Assembly (NCBI GenBank): GCA_013348845.1
Contig: CP054675.1
Coordinates: 186,001-250,000, forward strand
Length of the DNA stretch: 64,000 bases
Reading direction: 5' to 3'
DNA from: Candidatus Tepidiaquacella proteinivora
GTDB taxonomy: Bacteria > Bacteroidota > Ignavibacteria > Tepidaquicellales > Tepidaquicellaceae
Shown in pieces: positions 1 to 9,820 of the stretch. Below the pieces are notes generated by a model. The model did no database searches. It was not told the DNA's origin and worked only from the letters and a program-made list of their open reading frames with translations. Within the stretch, counting starts at the first letter, position 1. Each line of letters begins with the position of its first letter. The position numbers were made by a program, and so were the translations under genes.

Positions 1-1461
1 CAGATACAAAAACAAACTCAGAAATTGGTCCCTGTTATTGTTCAGAAGCAGAACCTGTTAATGCTCCCGAATCTTGCTCTCGAACAAAAAATTAAGCAGG
101 AAATTGAACTTAATCCCTTTTTAGAAGAAGTTGAAGAGATAGAAGAATCAGAATATTCAGAAGAGCCAAAGAAAGAAGATACAGAGGATTCATCTATTGA
201 AAAAGAAGATACTGATGTTACTGAAGCGGATAAGGATGATGAGTTTGAGTTGGAAGATTGGTATGATGATGATTATGAGGGGTATAAAACTCAAAGTGAA
301 GATACTGTAAATAAGAGACTTGCCATAGAAAATTTATATAAAACTGAAGCAACACTTAAAGATAATCTTTTAATACAATTATATTTACAACCTTTTTCTG
401 ATAAAGAATATTTCATAGGGGAAGAGCTTATTGAGTATATCGATACCGATGGATATATTAGAGAGGGATTATCAGAATTAACAGAGTCTCTGAATAAACT
501 CAGAGAAGAGGAGAGAAAAGAAATATCAGAAATTACTGAGGATGAAGTAAAAAAAGTTCTTGATATAATTAAAACTTTTGACCCACCCGGAATAGCATCA
601 AATAATCTTCAGGAGTGTTTGATAACTCAGGTTAAAGTATCTGACCAACCGGAAGATTTTAAAGATTTATGTATAAAGGTTTTAACTGATTACTTAGAAG
701 ATTTGAGACTTAAGCGATATGAAAAGTTAATTAAGGAGTTAAACCTTGATTCTGAATCAGTTAATAAAATATTTGATTTCATATCAAAACTGGATCCTAC
801 CCCCGGATTAACTTCTGAATCAATTCCGAATACAATTATATATCCTGACTTCATTGTTTATGAAGATAATGGTGAATTTAAGGTTGATTTAACGGATTGG
901 TATATGCCATCAGTAAGAATTAATTCTGATTATCTTAAGTACATAAAGAAAACCAGTAAAGTAAAAAAGGAAACTAAAAAATATATAAAAGAAAATTATG
1001 AAAGAGCAAAATGGTTTATTGATGCAATAAATTCAAGGCGTGAAACTATGTTAAAAGTGATGAATTCAATTTTAAAAAGACAGTATAAGTTTTTTGAAAC
1101 TTCTGGTAAAACTCTTATGCCATTATACGAAAAGGATATTGCAGAAGATGTCGGAGTTGATATTTCAACTGTAAGCAGAGCAATTAAAGGGAAATATGTA
1201 CAAACTGATTTTGGAATTTTTGAATTAAAACATTTTTTCAGCAATTCTCTTAAATCCGAAAACGGTAATGATGTTTCTACAAGAGAAATAAAAAACAAAA
1301 TAAAAGAATTGATTGAAAATGAAAACAAAAGTTCACCATATACAGACGATGAACTTGTGGTTGCTTTAGAAAAGTTTGGTTATAAACTTTCAAGAAGAAC
1401 AGTAGCAAAATATAGAGACTTAATGAAAATTCCGAAAGCAAGATTAAGAAGAAAAATTTAA
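1..1461 (+). CDS. rpoN: RNA polymerase sigma-54 factor RpoN (5' end outside window)
   Basis: This is sigma-54, which directs RNA polymerase to -24/-12 promoters and needs an AAA+ activator. The reading frame is open from base 1, so the first codons lie upstream of the window; the TTG at 25 is internal. Visible parts in order are the Gln/Leu-rich activator-interacting region I ([20 protein letters not shown]), a long acidic region II, the core-binding region, a helix-turn-helix ([14 protein letters not shown], about residues 371-386 counted from base 25), and the RpoN box [10 protein letters not shown] (about 456-465), close to the consensus [10 protein letters not shown]. It is the first gene of a compact run: hslV starts 5 bp after its stop. 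Confidence 0.96.
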   Translation, partial: QIQKQTQKLVPVIVQKQNLLMLPNLALEQKIKQEIELNPFLEEVEEIEESEYSEEPKKEDTEDSSIEKEDTDVTEADKDDEFELEDWYDDDYEGYKTQSEDTVNKRLAIENLYKTEATLKDNLLIQLYLQPFSDKEYFIGEELIEYIDTDGYIREGLSELTESLNKLREEERKEISEITEDEVKKVLDIIKTFDPPGIASNNLQECLITQVKVSDQPEDFKDLCIKVLTDYLEDLRLKRYEKLIKELNLDSESVNKIFDFISKLDPTPGLTSESIPNTIIYPDFIVYEDNGEFKVDLTDWYMPSVRINSDYLKYIKKTSKVKKETKKYIKENYERAKWFIDAINSRRETMLKVMNSILKRQYKFFETSGKTLMPLYEKDIAEDVGVDISTVSRAIKGKYVQTDFGIFELKHFFSNSLKSENGNDVSTREIKNKIKELIENENKSSPYTDDELVVALEKFGYKLSRRTVAKYRDLMKIPKARLRRKI

Positions 1462-1466
1462 AAAAT

Positions 1467-2000
1467 ATGAAATTTAATTCAACAACTGTAATTGGATTAA
1501 TCCGAAACGGAAAAGCAGTGATTGCAAGCGATGGACAGGTATCTTTAGGGAATACTGTAATGAAGCACAAAGCAAGCAAAATCAGGAAAATCTATAACAA
1601 TAAGGTGTTGGTTGGTTTTGCGGGAGCTACTTCCGATGCTTTTACACTATTTGAAAGATTTGAATCAAAACTTGAGCAATATAAGGGTAATCTTTTGCGG
1701 GCAGCAACGGAATTAGCAAAGGATTGGAGAACAGATAAATATTTAAGAAGACTTGAAGCTTTGCTTGCTGTAATTAATAAGGAAAAGACATTAATAATAT
1801 CAGGAAATGGTGATGTAATTGAACCTGATGATGGAATTGTTGCTATTGGTTCCGGTGGTCCTTATGCTCTCAGTGCTGCAAGGGTTTTAGTAAAATATAC
1901 GAAATTAAGTGCGCGTGAAATAGTTGAAGAAGCTTTAAAGCAAGCAGCTGAAATTTGTATTTATACAAATTCTCATATAAATATTGAAGAACTTGAATAG
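1467..2000 (+). CDS. hslV: HslV, peptidase subunit of the HslUV ATP-dependent protease
   Basis: HslV is the threonine-protease core of the cytoplasmic HslUV (ClpQY) proteasome-like complex. The 177-residue length is typical. After removal of MKFNS the catalytic N-terminal Thr (T6) would be exposed, followed by the family pattern TTVIGL...[15 protein letters not shown] and the block [15 protein letters not shown]. The ATPase partner hslU follows 19 bp downstream, as in most bacteria, so the two should be co-transcribed. Identification is secure. Confidence 0.97.
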   Translation: MKFNSTTVIGLIRNGKAVIASDGQVSLGNTVMKHKASKIRKIYNNKVLVGFAGATSDAFTLFERFESKLEQYKGNLLRAATELAKDWRTDKYLRRLEALLAVINKEKTLIISGNGDVIEPDDGIVAIGSGGPYALSAARVLVKYTKLSAREIVEEALKQAAEICIYTNSHINIEELE

Positions 2001-2019
2001 AAAGGAATTATAGAAATTT

Positions 2020-3477
2020 ATGCAAAAGAATAAAGCAGGAAAAGAAATATTAAACGATTCAGAAATTAGAATGAAAAAAATTGAACAACTTACCCCAAGT
2101 CAGATTGTTGAAGAACTGAATAAATATATTATTGGACAGGATAATGCAAAAAAATCAGTAGCAATTGCTTTAAGAAACCGATGGAGACGGCAGCAGGTTA
2201 CAGGCCCGTTAAAAGATGAAATAATGCCTAATAATATTATATTAATCGGACCAACAGGGGTAGGAAAAACCGAAATTGCAAGAAGAATCTCAAAACTTGC
2301 TAATGCTCCCTTTGTTAAAGTAGAAGCATCAAAATTTACTGAAGTTGGTTATGTAGGCAGAGATGTTGAATCAATGATCAGGGAATTAACAGACCTTTCT
2401 GTTAATATGGTAAAACAGGAGAAAACAAAAGAAGTTGAAATTAAAGCAAGAGAAAACACAATTGAAAAAATTCTTGATATCCTGATTCCACCAGTTAAGA
2501 AAAGATATACAAATACAAAAATATCAGAAGATGACTCTAAAAAGGATTCCATAGAAGGATTTGAAGATGAGGTAAAAGCCGAAGAAGAAAATAAAAAAAC
2601 CCGTGAGAAATTTCGGAAAATGCTTATTGATGGAGAACTTGATTCAAGAGTAATTGAACTTGATACGACTACTACAAATGCTCCGTTATTGCAGGTATTG
2701 GGACCGATAGGTTTAGAAGAAATGGGATTAAATATTCAGGATTTATTCGGAAGTATTCTTCCTAAAAAGACGAAAAAGAGAAAGATGACGATAAAAGAAG
2801 CAAAGGTCATACTTGAACAGGATGAAATTCAAAAATTAATAGATATGGAATCAGTTGTAAAGGAAGCAATAAACAGAGTTCAAAATTTCGGTATAGTTTT
2901 TATTGATGAAATAGATAAAATTGCAAGCACCCACACATATTCAGCCGGTCCCGATGTATCAAGAGAAGGGGTGCAACGAGACTTATTACCTATAGTTGAA
3001 GGTTCTACAGTTATGACAAAATATGGACCCGTAAAAACTGACCACATTCTGTTTATTGCTTCTGGTGCATTTCACAGCTCTAAACCGAGTGATTTAATTC
3101 CTGAACTTCAAGGTAGGTTTCCTTTAAGAGTTGAGCTTAACAGTTTGTCTGAGGAAGATTTCTATCAAATATTAACCAAACCGGAAAATGCTTTAATAAA
3201 GCAATATAAAGCAATGCTCGAAACAGAAGGCGTAGAATTAGAATTTAAAGAACAATCATTGAGAGCAATAGCAAGAATTGCAACTGAAGTAAATGAACAA
3301 GTTGAAAATATTGGAGCCAGAAGATTACATACAATTTTATCAACACTTCTTGAGGATATACTATTCGAGATACCTGATAAGAGAAAAGGTAAAAAAATTA
3401 TTATTGATGAGAAACTTGTTGAATCAAAATTGGGTAAAATAGTTACTAATAGAGATTTAAGCAGATATATTTTATAA
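2020..3477 (+). CDS. hslU: HslU, ATPase subunit of the HslUV protease
   Basis: This AAA+ unfoldase feeds substrates to HslV. It carries [20 protein letters not shown] at the N-terminus, Walker A GPTGVGKT (residues 77-84), a charged I-domain insertion, Walker B VFIDEIDK (293-300), the sensor region, and a C-terminal tail ending RDLSRYIL, the segment that docks into HslV pockets in this family. The 485 residues are slightly long. The ATG at 2071 ([13 protein letters not shown]) matches the usual family start better, so the first 17 residues are doubtful. It lies in an operon with hslV and rpoN. Confidence 0.96.
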   Translation: MQKNKAGKEILNDSEIRMKKIEQLTPSQIVEELNKYIIGQDNAKKSVAIALRNRWRRQQVTGPLKDEIMPNNIILIGPTGVGKTEIARRISKLANAPFVKVEASKFTEVGYVGRDVESMIRELTDLSVNMVKQEKTKEVEIKARENTIEKILDILIPPVKKRYTNTKISEDDSKKDSIEGFEDEVKAEEENKKTREKFRKMLIDGELDSRVIELDTTTTNAPLLQVLGPIGLEEMGLNIQDLFGSILPKKTKKRKMTIKEAKVILEQDEIQKLIDMESVVKEAINRVQNFGIVFIDEIDKIASTHTYSAGPDVSREGVQRDLLPIVEGSTVMTKYGPVKTDHILFIASGAFHSSKPSDLIPELQGRFPLRVELNSLSEEDFYQILTKPENALIKQYKAMLETEGVELEFKEQSLRAIARIATEVNEQVENIGARRLHTILSTLLEDILFEIPDKRKGKKIIIDEKLVESKLGKIVTNRDLSRYIL

Positions 3478-3491
3478 TTAAAAAACTAATT

Positions 3492-4208
3492 ATGAAAAAA
3501 ATTATTTTAGTTGCACTGCTTATTCTGGTAAATTTTCAGGTATTTTCGCAGAGCGAAATTAAATCATCTACAAGTGAAGGATATACGGGAGTTGGGCTTT
3601 CATTTGTTTTCTTTACGAATAAGGATGTCTGGAACATTTATCCATTCCTGGATATTTCCAATACTTCTTTTGTAACAGAAGTTACTCCTTATATTGGTTA
3701 TAAATTCAGTAAGACAGTATCCCTTGAGTTCGCACCAGGTTTTTTAATGAATAGGTCATATAGTAAAAATGGATTTTTTTTCACCAATGAATCAGGTATA
3801 AGACAATATTATGTTCCGCAAAATGTTACTCTTGTTGCAATTCCGGTTAACGCTCGCGCTAAGATTTTTCCATTTGCTAAAAATGCAATGATTAGTGATT
3901 TTGTTTCGGGATTATACTGCGGGTCAGGTTTAGGAATTATGTTTATTGGGGAAAGTTACGATAATTTTATTTATGCTGATGATATTTCCCTTACACCTAT
4001 TGGAGCCAAAATAAGCAAGAAAAATAGTTGGGTATTTAATTCTCAGGTCTTTGTTGGTTTTGAGTTTCAATCAAGACTTGGTCTTGGTGTAGAAATTGGT
4101 TATAGAATTGTTCCTACAAATAATGAAAGAAAAGTTGCTGTTGTTTCAGATATAGCACCCAATATGAGTTATTTTTATCTTAATTTTAAAGGTAGATTGG
4201 GCTTTTAA
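3492..4208 (+). CDS. Outer-membrane beta-barrel protein, function unknown
   Basis: This 238-residue protein has a clear signal peptide (hydrophobic stretch after MKK, probable cleavage near VFSQ at residue 20). The body has alternating hydrophobic/aromatic strands typical of small OmpA/OprF-like barrels (for example TPYIGYKFSKTVSLEFAPGF, FVGFEFQSRLGLGVEIGYR) and ends LNFKGRLGF, with a terminal Phe as in proteins inserted by the BAM complex. It starts 14 bp after hslU and precedes a terminator, so it is the last gene of the rpoN-hslVU run. I do not recognise a specific function; adhesion, transport or a structural role are all possible. Confidence 0.75.
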   Translation: MKKIILVALLILVNFQVFSQSEIKSSTSEGYTGVGLSFVFFTNKDVWNIYPFLDISNTSFVTEVTPYIGYKFSKTVSLEFAPGFLMNRSYSKNGFFFTNESGIRQYYVPQNVTLVAIPVNARAKIFPFAKNAMISDFVSGLYCGSGLGIMFIGESYDNFIYADDISLTPIGAKISKKNSWVFNSQVFVGFEFQSRLGLGVEIGYRIVPTNNERKVAVVSDIAPNMSYFYLNFKGRLGF

Positions 4209-4228
4209 CTTAATATAATTATCGAAAA

Positions 4229-4262
4229 GTTATGAATTATTTTAATTCATAACCTTTTTTTA
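4229..4262 (+). terminator. Rho-independent terminator after the rpoN-hslVU run
   Basis: A perfect 10-bp stem GTTATGAATT / AATTCATAAC (4229-4238 with 4244-4253) is followed by CTTTTTTTT. It lies 20 bp after the outer-membrane protein stop. Confidence 0.8.
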
Positions 4263-4333
4263 TTTCTAAAAATTCTTTTTTACAATATTATTTTAATTAT
4301 TCGGATTTAATATATAATTATATTTGGGTATAT

Positions 4334-5146
4334 TTGTATTACAAATTGAATAGGATATATTACAAGAGAGGTTTTATTTTTTTAATTCTATTAGTTTTAT
4401 TATTCCCATCCTGTGAATTATTGAAAATAAAGCATACTGAACCACCTAAAAAGCAGGATAAGGATAAAACTACTATGAAGAAACCTGTCATTAAGGGAAT
4501 GAGAGTAGGGGCTTTAAAAACAGGAAAGTATGTTTATAATGCTTCAGTTGAAGTATCAGATGGTTTTCTTAAGTCTAAAATATTCAGAGAGATTAAGTTT
4601 CAATTTGGTAATGTTATTATTACAGAGGATACTTACAACTCAACAGAAAGAACTTCTGATAAATTCGTTATAGATTCAGTGTCTTTATTACCATATTCAA
4701 GAATATTGTCTTCCGGTATTGAAGAATTAATTAATGCAAAGTTTTCTCCGACACAGATTGAAGGTTATTTATTACTTTCAAGTGGTTCAACTCCATTTCA
4801 GAGAATTCTTTCACATCCAGTTTTTAGTGATGGGTTTTCTTTAGACCTTGCGATTACTTTATTACCTCTGGAAGTTGGATACAGAACTAAGTTATATTAT
4901 TATGATTTTAAACTTGATGATATAAGAAGTATAAATATTGAAGTTGTGAATATAGAATATTTTCAGTTAGCAAATGAAAGTATTGAATGTTATAGAGTTT
5001 TTGTTACTGATGAAGAAAACGGAACAATGGATACATATTGGATTTCGTATGAAGAATATCCCAAAATCATAAGAGCAGAAATACAGGTAATTTCTGATTT
5101 TTCGAAGCGAATGAAAACATACGAATTGGTTGAGGTAATTTATTGA
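4334..5146 (+). CDS. Lipoprotein, function unknown (possibly DUF3108-like)
   Basis: This 270-residue protein begins with a TTG codon. Positive residues, a hydrophobic core and the lipobox-like LFPSC with Cys27 point to a lipoprotein. The mature part begins with a short Lys-rich linker, then a beta-rich domain (RVGALKTGKYVYNASVEV...; SIECYRVFVTDEENGTMDTYWISYEEYPKIIRAEI). The pattern of a cysteine-preceded YRVFVTDE...WIS strand resembles periplasmic DUF3108/LolA-like sheets, but this is only a resemblance. It stands alone between two terminators. The start is uncertain because no ATG lies upstream of the signal sequence. Confidence 0.6.
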   Translation: MYYKLNRIYYKRGFIFLILLVLLFPSCELLKIKHTEPPKKQDKDKTTMKKPVIKGMRVGALKTGKYVYNASVEVSDGFLKSKIFREIKFQFGNVIITEDTYNSTERTSDKFVIDSVSLLPYSRILSSGIEELINAKFSPTQIEGYLLLSSGSTPFQRILSHPVFSDGFSLDLAITLLPLEVGYRTKLYYYDFKLDDIRSINIEVVNIEYFQLANESIECYRVFVTDEENGTMDTYWISYEEYPKIIRAEIQVISDFSKRMKTYELVEVIY

Positions 5147-5180
5147 TTTAATATTTTAGTTTATTTTTTTTATAAAATAA

Positions 5181-5215
5181 AAAACGCCTGAGATTTTTTA
5201 AGTCTCAGGCGTTTT
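5181..5215. terminator. Bidirectional terminator between convergent genes
   Basis: A perfect 13-bp inverted repeat AAAACGCCTGAGA / TCTCAGGCGTTTT (5181-5193 and 5203-5215) has A-tracts upstream and T-tracts downstream on both strands. It sits between the lipoprotein gene (+) and the T9SS protein gene (-), so it can stop transcription from either side. Confidence 0.9.
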
Positions 5216-5236
5216 AATATTAATTTATAAATTTCC

Positions 5237-7216
5237 TTATTTAATCAACATCATTTTCTTTACTTCGCTGAATCCGTTTACATCTAATTTGTAGAAGTAA
5301 ACGCCACTAGTTAAATTAGCACCATTGAATTCTACTGAATATGAACCTGCATTCATATTTTGATTAACAAGCGTCATAATTTCTTTACCAAGAATGTCAT
5401 AAATCTTTAATGTAACAAGTCCTGACTTTGGTAAAGCGAAGTTAATCTTGGTAGATGGATTAAATGGATTTGGATAGTTTTGTGACAATGAGTATTCGCT
5501 TGGAACATTTGTAGATATTGGTTTAACACCTACAAGGGGTGGTCCGTAACGTCCGATTTTTCCATTACTTCTTACACCCCAAATTACACTTCCATTCCTT
5601 GCTTTATTGATATGATACCATGCACCATCAGGAGCAGTATATTGTGTTGTCCAGTTAGCACCATTGTTTGAGCTGTAATAAACAGCGGTACCTTGTGGGA
5701 CAACCCACCATTCACTACCAGCACCTGTAATACCACCGCAGGAAGCGGATAATGGGGAAGTTAAAGCTGACCAGTTTTGTCCACCGTTTGTAGTTATATT
5801 TAATGTATTGTAAGCGGTTAATCCGACAGTTGCACTGTTGAACCATACAGCGTATTGATTTGTGAATGTGGTTGTTTGTTGTGACCAGTTAGCACCTAAA
5901 TTGGATGAATACATTAAGTAGTTTGCATTTGTTCCAAACCATATATTATTTCCAACCATCATAAATGAGTTATTCCATCCTGCTGCAGTACTTGCAACTG
6001 TTGCCCAGTCAACCCAGTTGATACCACCATTTGTGGATTTCTTTAATGTCCAGTTACCACCTACTGGATCACCCATATGATATGCGGTGTTTGCATCAGT
6101 CATCCATAATGCATTTCCAAATCCACCTGGTTGATTAAATACTTCAGTCCAGTTTACACCACCATTTGATGTCCTATATATATAATTTCCAGCCGTGGGG
6201 GAACCGGTAACTAATGCAATATTTGCATCCCATGCAAAAATATTGTATAATGGATAAGATGCTGGAATGTTACCACTTACAACTACCCAGTTTTGTCCTG
6301 AATTTGTTGTTCTTAATACTTTTCCTGCAGCACCACAAGCCCATGCTACATTATCATTAACTGCTGAAACTGAATATAACGAAGTAGTAACGGGAGAAGT
6401 TTGCTCTGTCCACGCAGGAGGAGTTAGAGGAATAGCTGTTCCATAAATAACGAATGGAACACCTTGTGGGTAGGTGCCATCCAACATATCAACCCAGCCT
6501 GTTGGTTGTTTTTGTTTACCGTTACCAGTTACTTGTTGATTTAAAATAGACCTTGGGGGTGCCCATGGCCCTGAAGCTAAAGAGCCAGCGAAGGCAGTGT
6601 AGAACCAATATGTACCTGGCATTAATGTTACTGCTAATGTGTCAGTTACTGCCATTATTGGTCTTTGACTGTTGGTCAAATCTGTTCCTGTAACGCGATA
6701 AATGCCGGTAAAGTAAGTAGATCTGAGTCTTGAAGTAGTAGTATCACCAGCGAGCAATGTTGTAAATGTGGAATTTGTGTAAATTGCAAGCCTTGATGCC
6801 GTAATTGTTGAAGTTGTAGTGGAACCAGTTTGATAAGAAAAGAATCTTATTGAATCAATTTGCCATTTCACACCGGCAGGAACCACAAAATCATCACCTA
6901 ATCCGTATCCTTGAGCCAAATTAGCTCCGTAACCGTAGATAGTTCCACCAGTGAAAATTGCACTTGCATGAGCTCCACCAAATCCTTGATTTGGGTGAGT
7001 TATTAATTGCCCAGAATCAGCTAATAAAGCCATCATATCGACTGTTGAATACAAAATTTTTGAGCCAGTTTGATTGGCATAGTCAAGTGTATTTGTGGGA
7101 TGTGCTAAATCCCATTCAGTGACTACATCATTTGGGTCTTCGTTTATATATCCGAAACCAAATAAAAGTAGTCCTGCTATAAGCAGTGCGAACAAAGGAA
7201 TAATGAATTTTTTCAT
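5237..7216 (-). CDS. Secreted YCF48/BNR-type beta-propeller protein with type IX sorting domain
   Basis: This is a 659-residue secreted protein. The N-terminal signal peptide (MKKFIIPLFALLIAGLLLFGF) is followed by a beta-rich domain to about residue 265. At least six propeller blades follow, each with an SxxGxxW-type motif: TTNSGQNW, TSNGGVNW, STNGGINW, SSNLGANW, TTNGGQNW, SSNNGANW. The C-terminal about 85 residues are a type IX secretion/sorting domain (SQNYPNPFNPSTKI, GLVTLKIYDILGKEI, GVYFYKLDVNG, ending KKMMLIK). The protein should cross the outer membrane through T9SS and be surface-attached or released; none of the secretion machinery is in this window. The repeats suggest binding or scaffolding, and no catalytic motif is visible. 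A strong AAAGGAG ribosome site precedes the ATG. Confidence 0.9.
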   Translation of the reverse strand: MKKFIIPLFALLIAGLLLFGFGYINEDPNDVVTEWDLAHPTNTLDYANQTGSKILYSTVDMMALLADSGQLITHPNQGFGGAHASAIFTGGTIYGYGANLAQGYGLGDDFVVPAGVKWQIDSIRFFSYQTGSTTTSTITASRLAIYTNSTFTTLLAGDTTTSRLRSTYFTGIYRVTGTDLTNSQRPIMAVTDTLAVTLMPGTYWFYTAFAGSLASGPWAPPRSILNQQVTGNGKQKQPTGWVDMLDGTYPQGVPFVIYGTAIPLTPPAWTEQTSPVTTSLYSVSAVNDNVAWACGAAGKVLRTTNSGQNWVVVSGNIPASYPLYNIFAWDANIALVTGSPTAGNYIYRTSNGGVNWTEVFNQPGGFGNALWMTDANTAYHMGDPVGGNWTLKKSTNGGINWVDWATVASTAAGWNNSFMMVGNNIWFGTNANYLMYSSNLGANWSQQTTTFTNQYAVWFNSATVGLTAYNTLNITTNGGQNWSALTSPLSASCGGITGAGSEWWVVPQGTAVYYSSNNGANWTTQYTAPDGAWYHINKARNGSVIWGVRSNGKIGRYGPPLVGVKPISTNVPSEYSLSQNYPNPFNPSTKINFALPKSGLVTLKIYDILGKEIMTLVNQNMNAGSYSVEFNGANLTSGVYFYKLDVNGFSEVKKMMLIK

Positions 7217-7250
7217 TTTTTCTCCTTTTTTTTAATTTTTTACATTTTAC

Positions 7251-7279
7251 AATATATTAATATCCTAAAGAATTGTCAA
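7251..7279 (-). promoter_or_regulatory. Sigma-70-like promoter for the T9SS propeller gene
   Basis: On the minus strand, TTGACA (7279-7274) is followed by a 17-bp spacer and TATATT (7256-7251), about 35 bp before the start codon at 7216. Only the sequence match supports this. Confidence 0.6.
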
Positions 7280-7384
7280 GATAATTTTTTTTGTTATGAT
7301 TTTTTTTGATGATAAAATATAAAAATTGGAAAATGTACACTATATATATAACAGAGGTTTATAGTTTGGGTGGGTGGGAAGGTG

Positions 7385-7414
7385 AAAAGGATAAGTCTTA
7401 GAACTTATCCTTTT
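7385..7414 (-). terminator. Terminator hairpin overlapping the end of the BtuF-like gene
   Basis: A perfect 12-bp inverted repeat AAAAGGATAAGT / ACTTATCCTTTT (7385-7396 and 7403-7414) has a 6-nt loop. It includes the stop codon region (7398-7400) of the minus-strand gene and is followed on that strand only by the TTTT of the stem itself. Confidence 0.6.
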
Positions 7415-8306
7415 TATTTTTAAGCTCTAACAATGCTTGTATTATTCTTGGTCCGGGCCTTGAAATTAAATCTGCATTTATTACAAATATTTTATTTTCT
7501 TTGATTGCTTTGGTTGTTGAAAGTTTATTACTTAACATTCTTTTCCATTCTCCAAATTTGTCTTCTAATTCGGATGTTAATATTATATATTCGGGATTCT
7601 TTAACAAAATATCTTCATAATTAATCTCTGGATAAGGTAAATTTACCGTAGCGTATATATTTTCAAATCCTGCTAAATCCAAAATGTTATGAATGTAGGT
7701 AGTTCTATTTACTGTTATCAAAGGATTTAATGATAGTAAAAATAAAGCTTTTGCTTTTGGTGTATTTCTCTTGATAGAATCTAATAGAATTTTGATTGAG
7801 TCTATTTTTTTATTTATATCTTTTGCTTTATCTGTACTATTAGTTATAATTCCTATATCTGTAATCATTTTCATAATTCCTTCAATATTTCTTGGATTTG
7901 TAACAAAAACCTTATAATTATTTTCTATTAAAGTACTATATGTTGATTTTGAATTACCTTCAATTGTAAAAAGTATTAAATCAGGATTTAAAGATGTAAT
8001 TATTTCAATATTGGGATTAATCATACCGCCTACACTTTGTTTAGTCCTGCACTCAGGGGGAAAATTGCAATAATCTGTTATCGCTACGAGTTTGGAATCT
8101 GCACCTAACTCATAAATCGTTTCCGTTATATTGGGAGCGAGAGAAATGATTCTTTCCGGAAGTTTATCAAAATTAAATACATTACCAATATCGTCTTTAA
8201 CTGTTATTTGTGTGAATTTCTCCTGTGTTTTGTTTTCACAACTTAAAAATAAAATTATAATGAAAACGATAAATGTTTTTATGGTATATTCTTTTATTAT
8301 TTTCAA
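7398..8306 (-). CDS. BtuF/FhuD-like periplasmic substrate-binding lipoprotein
   Basis: This 302-residue class III substrate-binding protein belongs to the cobalamin/iron-chelate ABC transporter family. A hydrophobic leader ending FLSC (Cys23) suggests lipid attachment. Typical family segments are DDIGNVFNFDKLPERIISLAPNITE, LGADSKLVAITDYCNFP, and PNIEIITSLNPDLIL, followed by the long linking helix region. No permease or ATPase gene (btuC/btuD) is adjacent, so the ligand (vitamin B12, haem or a siderophore) cannot be deduced. It lies 43 bp downstream of the M28 peptidase gene on the same strand and may be co-transcribed with it. Confidence 0.85.
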   Translation of the reverse strand: MKIIKEYTIKTFIVFIIILFLSCENKTQEKFTQITVKDDIGNVFNFDKLPERIISLAPNITETIYELGADSKLVAITDYCNFPPECRTKQSVGGMINPNIEIITSLNPDLILFTIEGNSKSTYSTLIENNYKVFVTNPRNIEGIMKMITDIGIITNSTDKAKDINKKIDSIKILLDSIKRNTPKAKALFLLSLNPLITVNRTTYIHNILDLAGFENIYATVNLPYPEINYEDILLKNPEYIILTSELEDKFGEWKRMLSNKLSTTKAIKENKIFVINADLISRPGPRIIQALLELKNKKDKF

Positions 8307-8349
8307 AACTTATTTAGCAGTGGATTATTCTAATATAAAAAGAGATATT

Positions 8350-9798
8350 TTAATTATTAGCTAAAAATGAAGAAATCAAATAAACTAATCTGACTGTTTT
8401 TTCAAATAAAGGTAAATTTAATGTCTCTGGTTTATCAGTAGTCAAATGGAGGTGTTGATATCCGTTCGTTGTTACAAAATATAAACCATTAATTCCTTTT
8501 TCGTAGAATGGTGTTAAATCAGCACCACCACCAGCCCATGTACCTTCAACCATAGATTTGGTATAAACAGAATCGATACTTCTGGCAATTTTCCATAGTT
8601 CGGGTGAAGATAATCCATTACCTACACGGATACTATCGCCACTTGCAATGCAATCCATATTTAAGACAGCGATTATTTTATCAAGTGGGACAACTGAATT
8701 ATTTACAAAAAACTTTGCACCTTGCATACCTGTTTCTTCATTTGAAAAAAGTAGAAATAGTATTGACCGTTTAGGTAATTCTTCCGAGTTTAAAAATGCT
8801 CTCGCAATTTCTAATACAGCAGCAGAACCGGAAGCGTTATCATTTGCACCCGGGAAATAAATTTCACCTGCCTGCCCACCAACATGGTCAAGGTGAGCGC
8901 TGATTATTATATATTCATTTTTTAAATCTTCATCTGTTCCTTCCAGTAAACCTAAAACATTCATCGTAGTTCTATGGTATGAATATTCAGAAACTATATC
9001 AATTTCAACTACTGTACTGCATACTTTTGAAATTGGTATTTTTTTAGTATCAATTTCATTTTGTAAATCAGATAAAGATAATTTATAATCTTCCCGTAAT
9101 AATTCTTCTGCAACACTATAATCTATTTGAAGCATAGGGAAATTATTCAATTGTACTCCTTCACCATCCATAACGCTACCAATGGGTTTTTGTTTTTCTG
9201 GTGCATTCGGTTTAGGCACAAAGAGAATACCAACTGCTCCTTTCATATAAGCTGTATATGCTTTATTTCTTAATGAAGGGTCCCATTTAGAATATGGAGA
9301 CAAATTCCAATCTGGTTGTTGTTTAAAAACAAGAACAACTTTACCGTTTACATCAATATCTTTATAATCATCGTATCCGAGTGATGGTTCTGAAATTCCG
9401 TAGCCACAAAAAACTATATTAGATTTTATTTTACCTGAACCTGTAAATCCACGGCAGACATAATCTTTACCAAGAATTAGCTTCTCCTTAACATTATTTT
9501 TTATTATATAAAATTCAGCTTTTTTGATTTCATTATATTCAATCAGAAATTTCTGAAAAAAACTTCCATTGGAAACAGGCTTCAACCCGAGTGAAATAAA
9601 TTCTTTTGCAAAAAAATCTGCTGCTTTATAATATCCTGTACTACCACTGAGTCTTCCTTGCAATTCTTTAGAAGAAAGATACTCAACTGTTTTTATTAAG
9701 TTTTCAGATTTAATATAATCATATCCCTTAAAATCTGCTTGCGGATATGATATTTTAAAAAATGCTATAATTGAAAGTAAAACAAATATTCTTTTCAT
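8350..9798 (-). CDS. Exported M28-family zinc peptidase
   Basis: This 482-residue secreted metallopeptidase has a signal peptide (MKRIFVLLSIIAFFKISYPQ), an inserted PA-like domain (about 110-270) and an M28 catalytic domain. Expected zinc ligands and catalytic residues are visible: AHLDHVGG (around residue 302), GANDNASG, SNEETG (the catalytic Glu and a ligand), LNMDC, and HLHLTTD near the end. Family members are aminopeptidases or carboxypeptidases acting in the periplasm or outside. The upstream gene ends 22 bp before it on the same strand. Confidence 0.92.
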   Translation of the reverse strand: MKRIFVLLSIIAFFKISYPQADFKGYDYIKSENLIKTVEYLSSKELQGRLSGSTGYYKAADFFAKEFISLGLKPVSNGSFFQKFLIEYNEIKKAEFYIIKNNVKEKLILGKDYVCRGFTGSGKIKSNIVFCGYGISEPSLGYDDYKDIDVNGKVVLVFKQQPDWNLSPYSKWDPSLRNKAYTAYMKGAVGILFVPKPNAPEKQKPIGSVMDGEGVQLNNFPMLQIDYSVAEELLREDYKLSLSDLQNEIDTKKIPISKVCSTVVEIDIVSEYSYHRTTMNVLGLLEGTDEDLKNEYIIISAHLDHVGGQAGEIYFPGANDNASGSAAVLEIARAFLNSEELPKRSILFLLFSNEETGMQGAKFFVNNSVVPLDKIIAVLNMDCIASGDSIRVGNGLSSPELWKIARSIDSVYTKSMVEGTWAGGGADLTPFYEKGINGLYFVTTNGYQHLHLTTDKPETLNLPLFEKTVRLVYLISSFLANN

Positions 9799-9820
9799 AT
9801 TATATCTTTAATTTAAAAAA

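Noticed and set aside
8131-8364. Plus-strand 77-residue frame across the BtuF-like gene start
   Set aside because: It is antisense to a clear signal peptide and substrate-binding protein and has no ribosome site or family match.
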